Below are positions 14,206 to 21,816 of a stretch of 64,000 nucleotides of DNA, one piece after another. The DNA is from Mesorhizobium sp. STM 4661 (lineage in GTDB: Bacteria; Pseudomonadota; Alphaproteobacteria; Rhizobiales; Rhizobiaceae), in assembly GCF_000359125.1 (NCBI RefSeq), contig NZ_CAAF010000077.1, forward strand, positions 1-64,000, in the 5' to 3' direction. Each line of letters opens with the position of its first letter. Positions within the stretch are counted from its first letter, which is position 1. The notes beneath the pieces are model-generated. The model ran no database searches. It saw only the letters and a program-made list of their open reading frames with translations, and was not told where the DNA came from. A program made the position numbers and the translations under genes.

Positions 14206-14475
14206 TCAGACGTGGCTGTCTGGGGAAGTTCGGGCGGACCGGTGCTCGGCCTCAACATCGAAGTTCAGCGCGACTTGCAAGACGATTGTGCCGCTATCAT
14301 TGCGCACCTTAATGGACAGGCGGTGATGGTCGCCGTCCGGCAGGCTTTCCTTGATCATGTCAACCAGTGCCGAAATGGCTTCCCTCTTCACCTGGGGAAA
14401 GTCCTCGCAGTTAGTCCCTTGGTCATCCGGATATAGGTCGCCGTTTTCGTCGATATCGAAATAGTAGAGTGCCAT
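14206..14475 (-). CDS. DUF6894 family protein
   Basis: 89 residues, MALYYFDIDENGDLYPDDQG, then VKREAISALVDMIKESLPDG and LSIKVRNDSGTIVLQVAL. The (M)xxYYFDI...D..G start and the V-R-(N/D)-x-x-G strand are typical of DUF6894, which is common in rhizobia. Function unknown. A good stress promoter precedes it. Confidence 0.75.
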   Translation of the reverse strand: MALYYFDIDENGDLYPDDQGTNCEDFPQVKREAISALVDMIKESLPDGDHHRLSIKVRNDSGTIVLQVALNFDVEAEHRSARTSPDSHV

Positions 14476-14523
14476 TGTTCATATCCGACTTGCCTCAGAC
14501 CGCGGCAGTGTTGCTCGTGCAAG

Positions 14524-14548
14524 AACAATCCATTCGAATCTCGGTTCC
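14524..14548 (-). promoter_or_regulatory. EcfG-type promoter for DUF6894 gene
   Basis: GGAAC (14544-14548, minus) and TGTT (14524-14527) with 16 bases between. The start codon is 49 bp downstream. Confidence 0.55.
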
Positions 14549-14564
14549 ATCTAAGTAGGGTAAT

Positions 14565-15365
14565 TCAGCCTCTTAAAACGCAACAAGCCCGCCGCACCTC
14601 TCGGTACGGCGGGCTCGTTGCAAACTCTACTGCTACTAAGGCACTACTATAATGACCGACGGGCCGGGTCCGGCAGTGACTTTGGAGAGAACTTCGCGTC
14701 TGGTCAGGGTGGGCTTCTGGTAGGTTTTCTTCATTGTTCAGCTCCTCGCTTTCCCTCAATGAGAGAATTCCTTGAGGAGAAGGCCGTTCCCAAGCGTCAC
14801 AAAAAAAGCCCGCCACCATTCGGAAGCGGGCAGGGGTATGAGCAGCCGGGGGATCAGCCCGGGAAGGTCTCAACGAGCAAAGCTTAGTCGACGTGCTAGA
14901 CAGGTCTGAATTTGGCGGCGCGGTCTTCGCGGATCGATCGACTCCGAAACATTGGCCATCTTGATCTACAGGGAACGTCGCTTTTTCGTATCTCAGGGCG
15001 ACGGTGAAGTTGCTTATCCAGTCCCCGATTTTCAAACCGACTGCCATACCGAAACAGTCGGCAGCCCAATCCCAGGCATCACGATCGCGACCAATCATCT
15101 GAAGCCCTTGAACGACTTCGATCACTGCGCCGGTCAGGACGAGGAGAAAAGTCAGTTTCCTCCTATGGTCCGGCCAGGCGAAATATCCGGTGGCCGCCAG
15201 CACGGCAAACGCAACGGCATGATCAAGCTTGTTGTGACCAAGTGTGATAGCGACACCAAGCATCTGCCAAAGCCACTCAGGCGAGAGAGTTAGCAGGAGA
15301 ACAACACCCAGCGTGACCAGAAAAGCGGTCTTCGCAGCGACTCGATAACGTCCTAGATACGCCAA
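14565..15365 (-). CDS. VanZ-like membrane protein with aberrant C-terminal extension
   Basis: Residues 1-115 (MAYLGRYRVAAKTAFLVTLG, LGHNKLDHAVAFAVLAATGY, EVVQGLQMIGRDRDAWDWAA, FGMAVGLKIGDW) form a four-helix VanZ-like domain with the conserved DH, E-x-x-Q and D-x-x-D-x-x-A residues. The remaining 150 residues are low-quality sequence that crosses a strong terminator and then the RiPP-like gene out of frame. The natural stop was probably lost by a frameshift near codon 120-140. The real gene likely ends before 14835. Confidence 0.6.
   Translation of the reverse strand: MAYLGRYRVAAKTAFLVTLGVVLLLTLSPEWLWQMLGVAITLGHNKLDHAVAFAVLAATGYFAWPDHRRKLTFLLVLTGAVIEVVQGLQMIGRDRDAWDWAADCFGMAVGLKIGDWISNFTVALRYEKATFPVDQDGQCFGVDRSAKTAPPNSDLSSTSTKLCSLRPSRADPPAAHTPARFRMVAGFFCDAWERPSPQGILSLRESEELNNEENLPEAHPDQTRSSLQSHCRTRPVGHYSSALVAVEFATSPPYREVRRACCVLRG
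14586..14615 (-). terminator. Rho-independent terminator after RiPP-like gene
   Basis: AGCCCGCCG and CGGCGGGCT form a perfect 9-bp stem; the minus strand continues TTGTTGCGTTTT. It lies 21 bp after the stop of the small precursor gene. Confidence 0.65.
14636..14734 (-). CDS. Putative RiPP precursor with lasso-type leader (32 aa)
   Basis: The ATG at 14734 follows a strong GAGGAG site. The leader reads MKKTYQKPTLTRREVLSKVT; the Y-x-x-P-x-L motif (YQKPTL) is the element recognised by the B1/RRE protein in lasso-peptide systems, and a T two residues before the presumed cleavage is usual. The remaining core is AGPGPSVIIVVP. It has no Asp or Glu for a lasso ring, so it is either a degenerate orphan or a different ribosomal peptide. 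No cyclase, protease or exporter gene is nearby. It has its own terminator. Confidence 0.5.
   Translation of the reverse strand: MKKTYQKPTLTRREVLSKVTAGPGPSVIIVVP
14801..14831 (-). terminator. Rho-independent terminator
   Basis: On the minus strand GCCCGC, a 12-base loop, GCGGGC and then seven T. This is a textbook terminator between the VanZ-like gene and the RiPP-like gene, although the VanZ-like frame runs through it. Confidence 0.75.
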
Positions 15366-15805
15366 GGATTCTTTCTGCTCTTCATCTCAAAGTTCAGGGT
15401 TAAGGCTGTCGGCTGCGCCTCTAAGTTGTAAATTTCACTTTCAGCATTTGAGCACATCGGTCGAACGGATGAAGCGTACGATCACGGCCGATTGCCATGA
15501 TCCGGTATGCATTTTGATGGGCCGAGGAGTCCCTTGAAGTGCCGCCAAATGAACAAAGGTCTGTCAGCTATCGTTGCTGCCTGCCGTCGCTCAGGCGTTA
15601 TCTGTTGAGTGCGGTCTGCGATGCGAAAGCCCGCCGGCCCATTTGCGAACCGACGAGCCCTCCACCCCAAGCCCAATACAATCCGCGCAATTGCGATGTC
15701 ATCTATTTGACCCATATCGGGTCAGGCCTCATTAGACTTAATTCGTTCGGAGTGTTTCGCATCAGCGCATGCTCACCCGGCCGGTGCTCCCCCTGCGGAG
15801 TGGCA
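15366..15805. other. 440-bp gap, no supported gene
   Basis: A 78-codon minus-strand frame (15482-15715) exists but lacks family resemblance and a ribosome site. No clear promoter or repeat is seen. Confidence 0.4.
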
Positions 15806-16300
15806 CTAAGCCGCTTTTGCAGCCGCCGAGGTTTTGTTGATCGATGTCACCGCCAAGTTTGTCAGCTTATTGTTCGTCGCCTTCTCCTGATCAAGGATCT
15901 CACTCAGCAGCTTATGGGCTTGGTCGTGGCCAAGGTCTTTCGCCCATTCACGAAGCGATCCATACCTCGAAATCTCGTAGTGTTCGACGGCTTGGCACGC
16001 TGCCAACAGGCCAGCGTTGAGAGCGGTGCCAGAGGCTTCTTCCATAAGACCATCCGCTTCCTTGATCAGTCCCTCTATCGCGTCGCACTTTTCTCCGGCC
16101 GGTTTCTTGCCTATCGATTTAAAGACCTCCCCCAGTTTCCTGATTTGGTCCTTCGTCTCTTCGAGGTGATCCTCAACCGCCTTCTTCAACTTGGCATCCG
16201 TCGCCGCCTTCGCCACCTTGGGCAGCGCCTTGGCAATGGCATTTTCGGCAAAGTAGACGTCTTCAAGCGTGTGCTCGAATATTTCAGCCAGCGTCTTCAT
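15806..16300 (-). CDS. YciF/DUF892-type ferritin-like protein
   Basis: 164-residue four-helix protein of the DUF892 (YciE/YciF) family: MKTLAEIFEHTLEDVYFAEN with the first E/Y-AE iron ligands, KKAVEDHLEETKDQIRKLGE (E-x-x-H type), LLAACQAVEHYEISRYG and a final helix LLSEILDQEKATNNKL. These ferritin-like proteins are induced by osmotic and general stress; iron or manganese binding is inferred from the fold. It has an EcfG-type promoter. Confidence 0.85.
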   Translation of the reverse strand: MKTLAEIFEHTLEDVYFAENAIAKALPKVAKAATDAKLKKAVEDHLEETKDQIRKLGEVFKSIGKKPAGEKCDAIEGLIKEADGLMEEASGTALNAGLLAACQAVEHYEISRYGSLREWAKDLGHDQAHKLLSEILDQEKATNNKLTNLAVTSINKTSAAAKAA

Positions 16301-16335
16301 GATAACTCCTCCGAGCCGGGAATGGCTTGGAGAAG

Positions 16336-16360
16336 AATGAAGTCGGCTGCCCTTGGTTCC
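16336..16360 (-). promoter_or_regulatory. EcfG-type promoter for YciF-like gene
   Basis: GGAAC (16356-16360, minus), 16 bases, CATT (16336-16339); the start codon is 36 bp downstream. Confidence 0.55.
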
Positions 16361-16430
16361 TCGGCCAGTTTCCCGATCTTGATGTTGTCGGAAAATCAGC
16401 TGCAGGATCGCCTTCGCTGCCCGCGCCCTT

Positions 16431-16796
16431 CTAGAAATATCCGCAATAAGCGTAAGTGAACGAGCGCCTCATCCCGATTTCAGTAACCCGCACACAAGCT
16501 GGCTCGCCAGACCATAGCGTTATCAGGCGACCGGTCGCATTGGCGGCGGCTTTGAACGCCGAAGGGGCGACAATGCTTTGAGACGCGGTGACCGTACTCC
16601 CGTGTATTTCTTCGAAAACGTATCTCGGCAACTCAAATCTCCAACCAAAAGCTCGCATACGGGCAGACGGACTTATGCGATAGCGGTGCCAGCCTGTTGA
16701 TAGGTCAGGTTCGGCCCTCCGACAGAAGACTCGGAGCGAAGACGGTTTATTCCCAAAAAATCCAGTTAGCTCATGTTGTGCGGAGGGCTCCGCCAC
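16431..16796 (-). CDS. Doubtful hypothetical ORF
   Basis: A 121-codon frame starting at GTG; the part from MRAFGWRFELPRYVFEEIHG on has plausible protein texture. No family is recognised and no ribosome site is seen. It may be a chance frame. Confidence 0.25.
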   Translation of the reverse strand: MAEPSAQHELTGFFGNKPSSLRVFCRRAEPDLSTGWHRYRISPSARMRAFGWRFELPRYVFEEIHGSTVTASQSIVAPSAFKAAANATGRLITLWSGEPACVRVTEIGMRRSFTYAYCGYF

Positions 16797-16806
16797 GTGC
16801 TTCCAG

Positions 16807-17118
16807 TCACGGTCCTTGAATGGCCCTTGAGGGCAAGGCGCCGTCCGCGCTCACGATTGGATTGTCAGCCGGGTCATGCAGCCCTTTTGGGACCATAAGA
16901 ACTAGCACGATCGCGACCGCTATCGATGCAATTATGGTGGCAGTGCTGGCTATTTCTTTCATGAATCTGCGCTCGCAGGGTCGACACTGGACAGGAAACG
17001 AAGTCGCAAGGTGCCCGTTCCGACAAAATTGCCATGCTGACGGGATGAGATCTTTTGGCAACAGTGGCCTCGGCCGAAGATCAAATGGCGGCTCGGGCTC
17101 ACGTTCATTACGGCCCAT
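16807..17118 (-). CDS. Membrane-anchored hypothetical with Cys motif
   Basis: 103 residues from the ATG at 17118 behind GGAAGGAG. The N-terminal half is polar and Pro-rich. CRNGH and CRPCE may bind zinc. One hydrophobic helix follows (TATIIASIAVAIVLVLMVP). It is divergent from the gene at 17172. Unknown function. Confidence 0.6.
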   Translation of the reverse strand: MGRNEREPEPPFDLRPRPLLPKDLIPSAWQFCRNGHLATSFPVQCRPCERRFMKEIASTATIIASIAVAIVLVLMVPKGLHDPADNPIVSADGALPSRAIQGP

Positions 17119-17171
17119 CGGAACTCCTTCCTTCGAAACTCGTTGCTTCGCTATTGCAAGGGGGGACCCCA

Positions 17172-17354
17172 ATGACCGTAAGAAAGCCGAATGGCTCAAG
17201 CCGTGTTCTCAAAGGGCAAGAGTTGGAGGCTAAGCATCTAGCGGAGATATCAGCAATCACCCCAAAAGAGGCACGGGCTCTTTTGCAAAAGCATGGTGCT
17301 GACTGGCCAAGGCTAAAAGACGAGGCTGAGGCTTTGAAGAAGAATAAGGACTGA
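17172..17354 (+). CDS. Small DUF3606-like hypothetical protein
   Basis: 60 residues, MTVRKPNGSSRVLKGQELEA, then KHLAEISAITPKEARALLQK and HGADWPRLKDEAEALKK. The helix-turn pattern with HG resembles the DUF3606 C-terminal half. G-rich ribosome site upstream. It is 23 bp before the next gene and probably in an operon with it. Confidence 0.6.
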   Translation: MTVRKPNGSSRVLKGQELEAKHLAEISAITPKEARALLQKHGADWPRLKDEAEALKKNKD

Positions 17355-17377
17355 GTGGGCTCTACAGGACGCGACCG

Positions 17378-17947
17378 ATGGCAAACGCCTCTAAGGAAGC
17401 TGAGTTAACCGGCCGCTTGGCGCGGGAGCATGGCGTCTCCGAAGGCGCCGTCATGGCTATACTCCAGGCACTGCGACGCGGACACGGAACTATGGCTCAG
17501 TTCAGCCATCCCGATTTCGGGGGAATGTCGCAATGGTCATCCGGCATGACGATGGTAGGCGACATGTTCAACGACAGCCTAAGGGCAAAACTAAACGCCA
17601 TCGCCGGAGAACTGTCGGCACATCTGCGCGAGCAGCCAGCAGAGCAACGCCCTGAAGACACGGCCGTCAGCTATCGTTCTGCTGGTCCCCGACATACCGG
17701 TTCATGGTGGCCGCAAGAGTTTGGCCCCCCTTCCTCGGTCGGATCTCAGAACGACATGCGCTACGCGGTCTTTCCCGAAAAGCGCCGTCTGATCATCAAT
17801 GATCATGGGCAAACGAAAATCTACGACACCGGCGACCACCAGATCTCAGGCGTCTCTCAGGGTCAGAGCGCGGAATCGACTCTGACCTTTGTCAGCCAGC
17901 ATGGCGTGGTGCGCGTTTCAGATCTTGAGCGCGCCGATGCGCGTTGA
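17378..17947 (+). CDS. SHOCT-domain-like conserved protein
   Basis: 189 residues. The N-terminal helix LAREHGVSEGAVMAILQALR, the GTMAQFSHPDFGGMSQWSSG motif and the C-terminal region GSQNDMRYAVFPEKRRLII, IYDTGDHQISGVSQGQS, LTFVSQHGVVRVSDL match a rhizobial family usually labelled SHOCT-domain protein. No enzyme motif. It may bind membranes or oligomerise; function unknown. Confidence 0.65.
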   Translation: MANASKEAELTGRLAREHGVSEGAVMAILQALRRGHGTMAQFSHPDFGGMSQWSSGMTMVGDMFNDSLRAKLNAIAGELSAHLREQPAEQRPEDTAVSYRSAGPRHTGSWWPQEFGPPSSVGSQNDMRYAVFPEKRRLIINDHGQTKIYDTGDHQISGVSQGQSAESTLTFVSQHGVVRVSDLERADAR

Positions 17948-18160
17948 TGCTTGCGTAGAGACAAGGCGCAACTGCAGGAACCGTGAGCGAACTTACTTCC
18001 CGCTTGCAACCCATAGCGATTGGATCTCAACAGTCGACATCAGACCCACTTGGTCTTGAGCTATTCTGGGGTTGCGTAACACAGAGTAAACAGTGCCCAA
18101 GAAACTGGCAGTGGTGTTGTCAAAGTTGAACGGAAGTAGGTTTGAAGGAATATTTCTACC

Positions 18161-18322
18161 GTGATCGTACGCTATAAACTTGGCTGCGCGCTATCCTATA
18201 AGGTGAAGTCGCCGACCGTGTTCATATTCAATCTTGAAGTCGCAAGGCTGCTTCGTCATCACGACTTAACCGAGCAGCTTGCGAAACGATCAGGAATTTA
18301 TCTCGACAAGCAGGGAAAATAA
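18161..18322 (+). pseudogene. Transglutaminase-family N-terminal remnant
   Basis: GTG start behind GAAGGA. The 53 codons read VIVRYKLGCALSYKVKSPTV, then FIFNLEVARLLRHHDLTEQL. This resembles the bacterial transglutaminase N-terminal beta region that normally precedes a cysteine-protease-like core. The frame ends in TAA and the core is absent. The 18323-18438 remainder holds nothing recognisable. Confidence 0.35.
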
Positions 18323-18438
18323 CTCTGATTGCAGTGAATGAATTTGATCAAGCAGGATTGTACATCCGCAGCAAATGCGTTTGAATTGGATTTAGATGCT
18401 AAAAGGACAAAAGGTTCGCTCTCAACACAGCGCCACCC

Positions 18439-19551
18439 TTAGTCCGCATGTAACGATACGGATTTATCAGGTGGCGGCTGCAGCTGATCGCCTGAAGACG
18501 ATGGTGACTTTCGTCCCCCGCCAGCGCTCGAATTGACGTGGAATTCCGCCTTGGCGTTCTCGGTCAGCGAGCGCGCTATCAGTGCGCCGAGCTTGCCAGG
18601 TTTGGGCCATGTCTCGCCTTCCGGCAAGCCGATCCCATCGTCGGCGACGGTGACCCGGCAGCCGTCGCCATTGACGATGCTGTGCAGTGTTATCGTGCCA
18701 CCCTCACGGCCCTGGAACGCGTGTTTGAGCGCATTTGTCAGCAACTCGTTCACAACCAGCCCGGTCGGCATGGCGACGTTGATCGAGACAGGATAGGTGT
18801 CCACCTTCATGTCCAGGCGGATACCTTCAACCGCATGCGAGCTCATCACCGCTGAGGCGATTTGGCTGAGATAGACGCCGAGATCGATATCATCCTTCTG
18901 CTCGTCAGCCGATAGCGCCTGGTAGAGGATCGCCAGAGCATCCACTCGCCCCGCGAGCCTCTCGAAACGCTTCTGGTCCGGTTCGGTCGCGTTCCGGGTT
19001 TCTAGACGGATCAATGCGGTGATCATTTGCAAATTGTTTTTGACCCGGTGCTGCAGTTCGCGCAGTGACGTGTCCTTCTCACGAAGGCGCTCCTCCCCCG
19101 ATCGTCCTTCCTGCGTCTCGCCATGTGACGACACGTCGACCAACGCCACCAGCCGAAAGCAGATCTTTCCGTTGTCGTCCTCGATGACGTTGGAATAAAC
19201 GTCGACGATCGCCGGCTTTTCCTCGCCGCGCTCCAGCCGAAAAGTGCCGACGAAATCGGTCTCATTCACCACCGCCTCAGCAAGCGGTCGGTCCTTCTGC
19301 TGGTGGATGCCGATGCCGGGTAGTCCTGCCCAGTTTTCTCGGGTGAACCTAGCCGCCTTCAGGCCAGACAGTTTCTCGAATTCCGGATTGGCGTAGACGA
19401 CCCGCTCCGTCGCACCAAGATCGGAAACGGCAATGGCGATTGGCACCTGGTCAAGGAATTTCTTGAACTGTTCGCTTTCAAGCGCAGTGGCAAGATCAGG
19501 TGTATCAAGCAATTGCTCGACCGCCTCGGCCTTCTCTGAATCCGATGTCAT
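18439..19551 (-). CDS. PAS-HisKA_2 sensor histidine kinase, C-terminus frameshifted
   Basis: 370 residues. A PAS domain at about 30-145 (FLDQVPIAIAVSDLGATERV, RLVALVDVSS) precedes a HisKA_2 dimerisation helix with LRELQHRVKNNLQMITALIR; His 164 or so is the phosphate acceptor. The HATPase (NELLTNALKHAF, DDGIGLP) follows. The last 20 residues are out of frame: adding one G to the G run near 18510 gives TKVTIVFRRSAAAAT with a stop at 18467. HisKA_2/HWE kinases often feed the PhyR-EcfG stress pathway, which fits the promoters in this region. Confidence 0.8.
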   Translation of the reverse strand: MTSDSEKAEAVEQLLDTPDLATALESEQFKKFLDQVPIAIAVSDLGATERVVYANPEFEKLSGLKAARFTRENWAGLPGIGIHQQKDRPLAEAVVNETDFVGTFRLERGEEKPAIVDVYSNVIEDDNGKICFRLVALVDVSSHGETQEGRSGEERLREKDTSLRELQHRVKNNLQMITALIRLETRNATEPDQKRFERLAGRVDALAILYQALSADEQKDDIDLGVYLSQIASAVMSSHAVEGIRLDMKVDTYPVSINVAMPTGLVVNELLTNALKHAFQGREGGTITLHSIVNGDGCRVTVADDGIGLPEGETWPKPGKLGALIARSLTENAKAEFHVNSSAGGGRKSPSSSGDQLQPPPDKSVSLHAD

Positions 19552-19649
19552 CTGACCAGCCTAGCTGTGCGTGGGTGCCGTATCTGCGCTGCGTGCCCTG
19601 CCATCGCGACATTCGCGCCCCTCTGCGGAGGCAGACGCCGACGGCTCCC

Positions 19650-19751
19650 TTAATGCAGAAGGATGACTTCGGCAAAAAAGACCGTAAGCACGAGCGACAC
19701 CGGCAACGCCAGCAGCCACCCGGCTTCCAGAATTCTGTTATGTCTATTCAT
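19650..19751 (-). CDS. Tiny membrane peptide (33 aa)
   Basis: ATG 19751, one base after the stop of the upstream tiny gene (TAA-C-ATG), so coupled. The peptide MNRHNRILEAGWLLALPVSL continues into one hydrophobic helix ending FFAEVILLH. Polar basic N-terminus then a single span, like the peptide at 8391. Confidence 0.45.
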   Translation of the reverse strand: MNRHNRILEAGWLLALPVSLVLTVFFAEVILLH

Positions 19752-19752
19752 G

Positions 19753-19827
19753 TTACCGAAGCCCAAAAAAGCTTAGCACCGCTATGACAATGACTACAGC
19801 GCCGACCAACCAGACAATGTTGTTCAT
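19753..19827 (-). CDS. Tiny membrane peptide (24 aa)
   Basis: ATG 19827 behind GGGAGAG. The peptide MNNIVWLVGAVVIVIAVLSF ends FGLR. Very similar short single-span peptides are common hypothetical proteins in proteobacteria. First of a coupled two-gene unit. Confidence 0.55.
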   Translation of the reverse strand: MNNIVWLVGAVVIVIAVLSFFGLR

Positions 19828-19920
19828 CACGCTCTCCCGTTCTTGCTGAGCATAGCTCTGCGATCCTATCAAAACGTCCGGGATGCGGGTTCGTTCCGTG
19901 TGCTGCATCGGGCGTATTGA

Positions 19921-20214
19921 GATGTCTCAAGCCTTGAGCGAGGTGGTGCCCATGGCGTTAACCAGCGCCAGTGGCTTCAAGCGAAAGCTGAAATTGATCG
20001 AGAGGCCGAACTGCCTTTCACCGCGGACGAAGGTCTTCCGGAAACCTGCGAGATTGCCAGCACAGACGTTTTGACGATCGAGGCACTGGCGATGCGAACG
20101 GGTATAACAGGCCAACAAGCGCAAGACCTGATCGACAGGCTCGGCAATGACCGCGCGGCAATCGAAGAGGCTGCCCAGAGCTTGGCGACACAAAAGATGA
20201 ATTTCAGCAAATAG
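19921..20214 (+). pseudogene. DUF2934/DUF3606-like gene lacking its start
   Basis: The frame has no start codon. It reads RQWLQAKAEIDREAELPFTA, like the end of a DUF2934 domain, then LTIEALAMRTGITGQQAQDL and IDRLGNDRAAIEEAAQSL, like a DUF3606-type C-terminus, to TAG 20214. Upstream the frame closes at TGA 19918-19920. The 5' end was lost or frameshifted. Confidence 0.5.
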
Positions 20215-20452
20215 AAATTCGCCGAAACGAGCGCTTGTCAGGCGACTTCCAAAGCCTCTTAACGATCGCGCACCCCGTCTTGCTCATGCCGGCTCACCCA
20301 GCTCGGCTGGGCAGTTCGTCGTTTTGTTAGCGTTGGCGGTCGAAGAGGATCGCTTTCCCACGCTCTGCGGCCGGCGTGGCGATGAGACAGCTTTCTCTCT
20401 GCCCACCGGATCACTATCTGTCGAAGGCAGCAAGAGAACAGGCAGCACAAAG

Positions 20453-21718
20453 TTGGCTCAACGATCAGGAAGCGCCGATCTTCCGCTCCATGGTGGGCGA
20501 TTGCCCAAATGGCTCGGAGACCGCATGACGCGCCTTGGCGCTATTATGTGCGAAGCGATTATCCATCACTATGGCCGCAACGAACTGCTGCGCAGACTTG
20601 CCCATCCCTTCTGGTTTCAATCGTTCGGCGCAGTCATGGGTATGGATTGGCACTCATCAGGGATCACGACCAGTGTCGTGGGCGCCTTGAAACGCGGTCT
20701 GACTCCCCTCTCCGGCGAGCTTGGCATCCATGTCTGCGGCGGACGGGGCGCTCATTCGCGCAAGACGCCGCACGAGCTTGCCCTGATCGGCGAGCGCGTC
20801 GGGTTCGATGGAACAGATTTGGCCAATACCAGCCGACTGATCGCCAAGGTGGATAGCGCTGCCGTCCAGGACGGATTCGATCTCTATCTGCATGGATTCA
20901 TCGTCACTGATGAAGGCGACTGGGTCGTGGTGCAGCAAGGCATGAATGGCGAAAGCAAGGTCGCGCGTCGCTATCACTGGTTATCCGAAGGACTGAAAAG
21001 TTTTGTCGACCAGCCGCATGCGGCGATCGAGGGCGCCAACCAGGGCCAGATCATCAACCTGACGGATCATCGCGCCGAGGCATCCCGCAAGGGACAGCTG
21101 GATCTCCTGCTCGATCTTGGGCCCGACCGCATCCTCAGAGAATTCGCGAAATTCGATCTCGGCCCAGCGCCGGAGCCCGCACAGGCACTTCTACCGCACT
21201 TGGTCATGCCCGCGCATCACAATGTCAGGGAAAGCGATGTCGTGATGCGCCGCCTGCATGGGAACATTGCGGCCGCCGCCGAACGCGGGCCTTCGGATTT
21301 TGCGGAACTGCTTATGGTGCCAGGTGTAGGCGCGCGCACGGTGCGAGCGCTGGCACTGGTGGCGGAAGTCATGCACGGCGCGCCATGCCGTTTCTCGGAC
21401 CCTGGGCGCTTTTCACTGGCGCATGGCGGCAAGGACAAGCACCCCTTTCCGGTGCAGCTCAAGGTTTACGATGAGACGATCGGTGTCTTGAAGTCCGCTG
21501 TTCAGAAGGCCAAGCTCGGACGCGATGAAGAGCTTGGAGCTTTGCGTCGGCTGGACGAACAATCTTGGCAAGTCGAGCGCTATGCGACAGGTCCCAGCCT
21601 CAAGGAAATTGTCGCAGGAGAATTCGATCAATCGCATTTACTCGGTGGCCGCAGTGTATTCGGATGGGAGCCTGCACCGGAAGAAAGGCCGGCGGCGACG
21701 TTAAGCAAGAAGGTATGA
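20453..21718 (+). CDS. DUF763 domain protein
   Basis: 421 residues from a TTG at 20453 (LAQRSGSADLPLHGGRLPKW), the point where DUF763 proteins begin. Conserved stretches are FWFQSFGAVMGMDWHSSGIT, VCGGRGAHSRKTP, WVVVQQGMN, and a helix-hairpin-helix LLMVPGVGARTVRALALVAE, then FSLAHGGKDKHPFPV. The family is found in archaea and bacteria with unknown function; the HhH motif suggests nucleic-acid binding. Frames upstream of the TTG are not conserved. Confidence 0.8.
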   Translation: MAQRSGSADLPLHGGRLPKWLGDRMTRLGAIMCEAIIHHYGRNELLRRLAHPFWFQSFGAVMGMDWHSSGITTSVVGALKRGLTPLSGELGIHVCGGRGAHSRKTPHELALIGERVGFDGTDLANTSRLIAKVDSAAVQDGFDLYLHGFIVTDEGDWVVVQQGMNGESKVARRYHWLSEGLKSFVDQPHAAIEGANQGQIINLTDHRAEASRKGQLDLLLDLGPDRILREFAKFDLGPAPEPAQALLPHLVMPAHHNVRESDVVMRRLHGNIAAAAERGPSDFAELLMVPGVGARTVRALALVAEVMHGAPCRFSDPGRFSLAHGGKDKHPFPVQLKVYDETIGVLKSAVQKAKLGRDEELGALRRLDEQSWQVERYATGPSLKEIVAGEFDQSHLLGGRSVFGWEPAPEERPAATLSKKV

Positions 21719-21816
21719 TTGCTATCTAAATTTCCCGGTGGTGCGGGCCATCAGAGAACTGACGAAAACCTTTTCGCCCCACGCGCGTTGTCCCTTCGAA
21801 CCGAAGGAGGCAATTC

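Noticed and set aside
15482..15715. 78-codon minus-strand ORF
   Set aside because: No similarity, no ribosome site, and atypical Arg-rich composition of a shadow frame.
15539..16459. Plus-strand open frame of 306 codons
   Set aside because: Antisense to the YciF-like gene; GC-rich DNA leaves such frames open.
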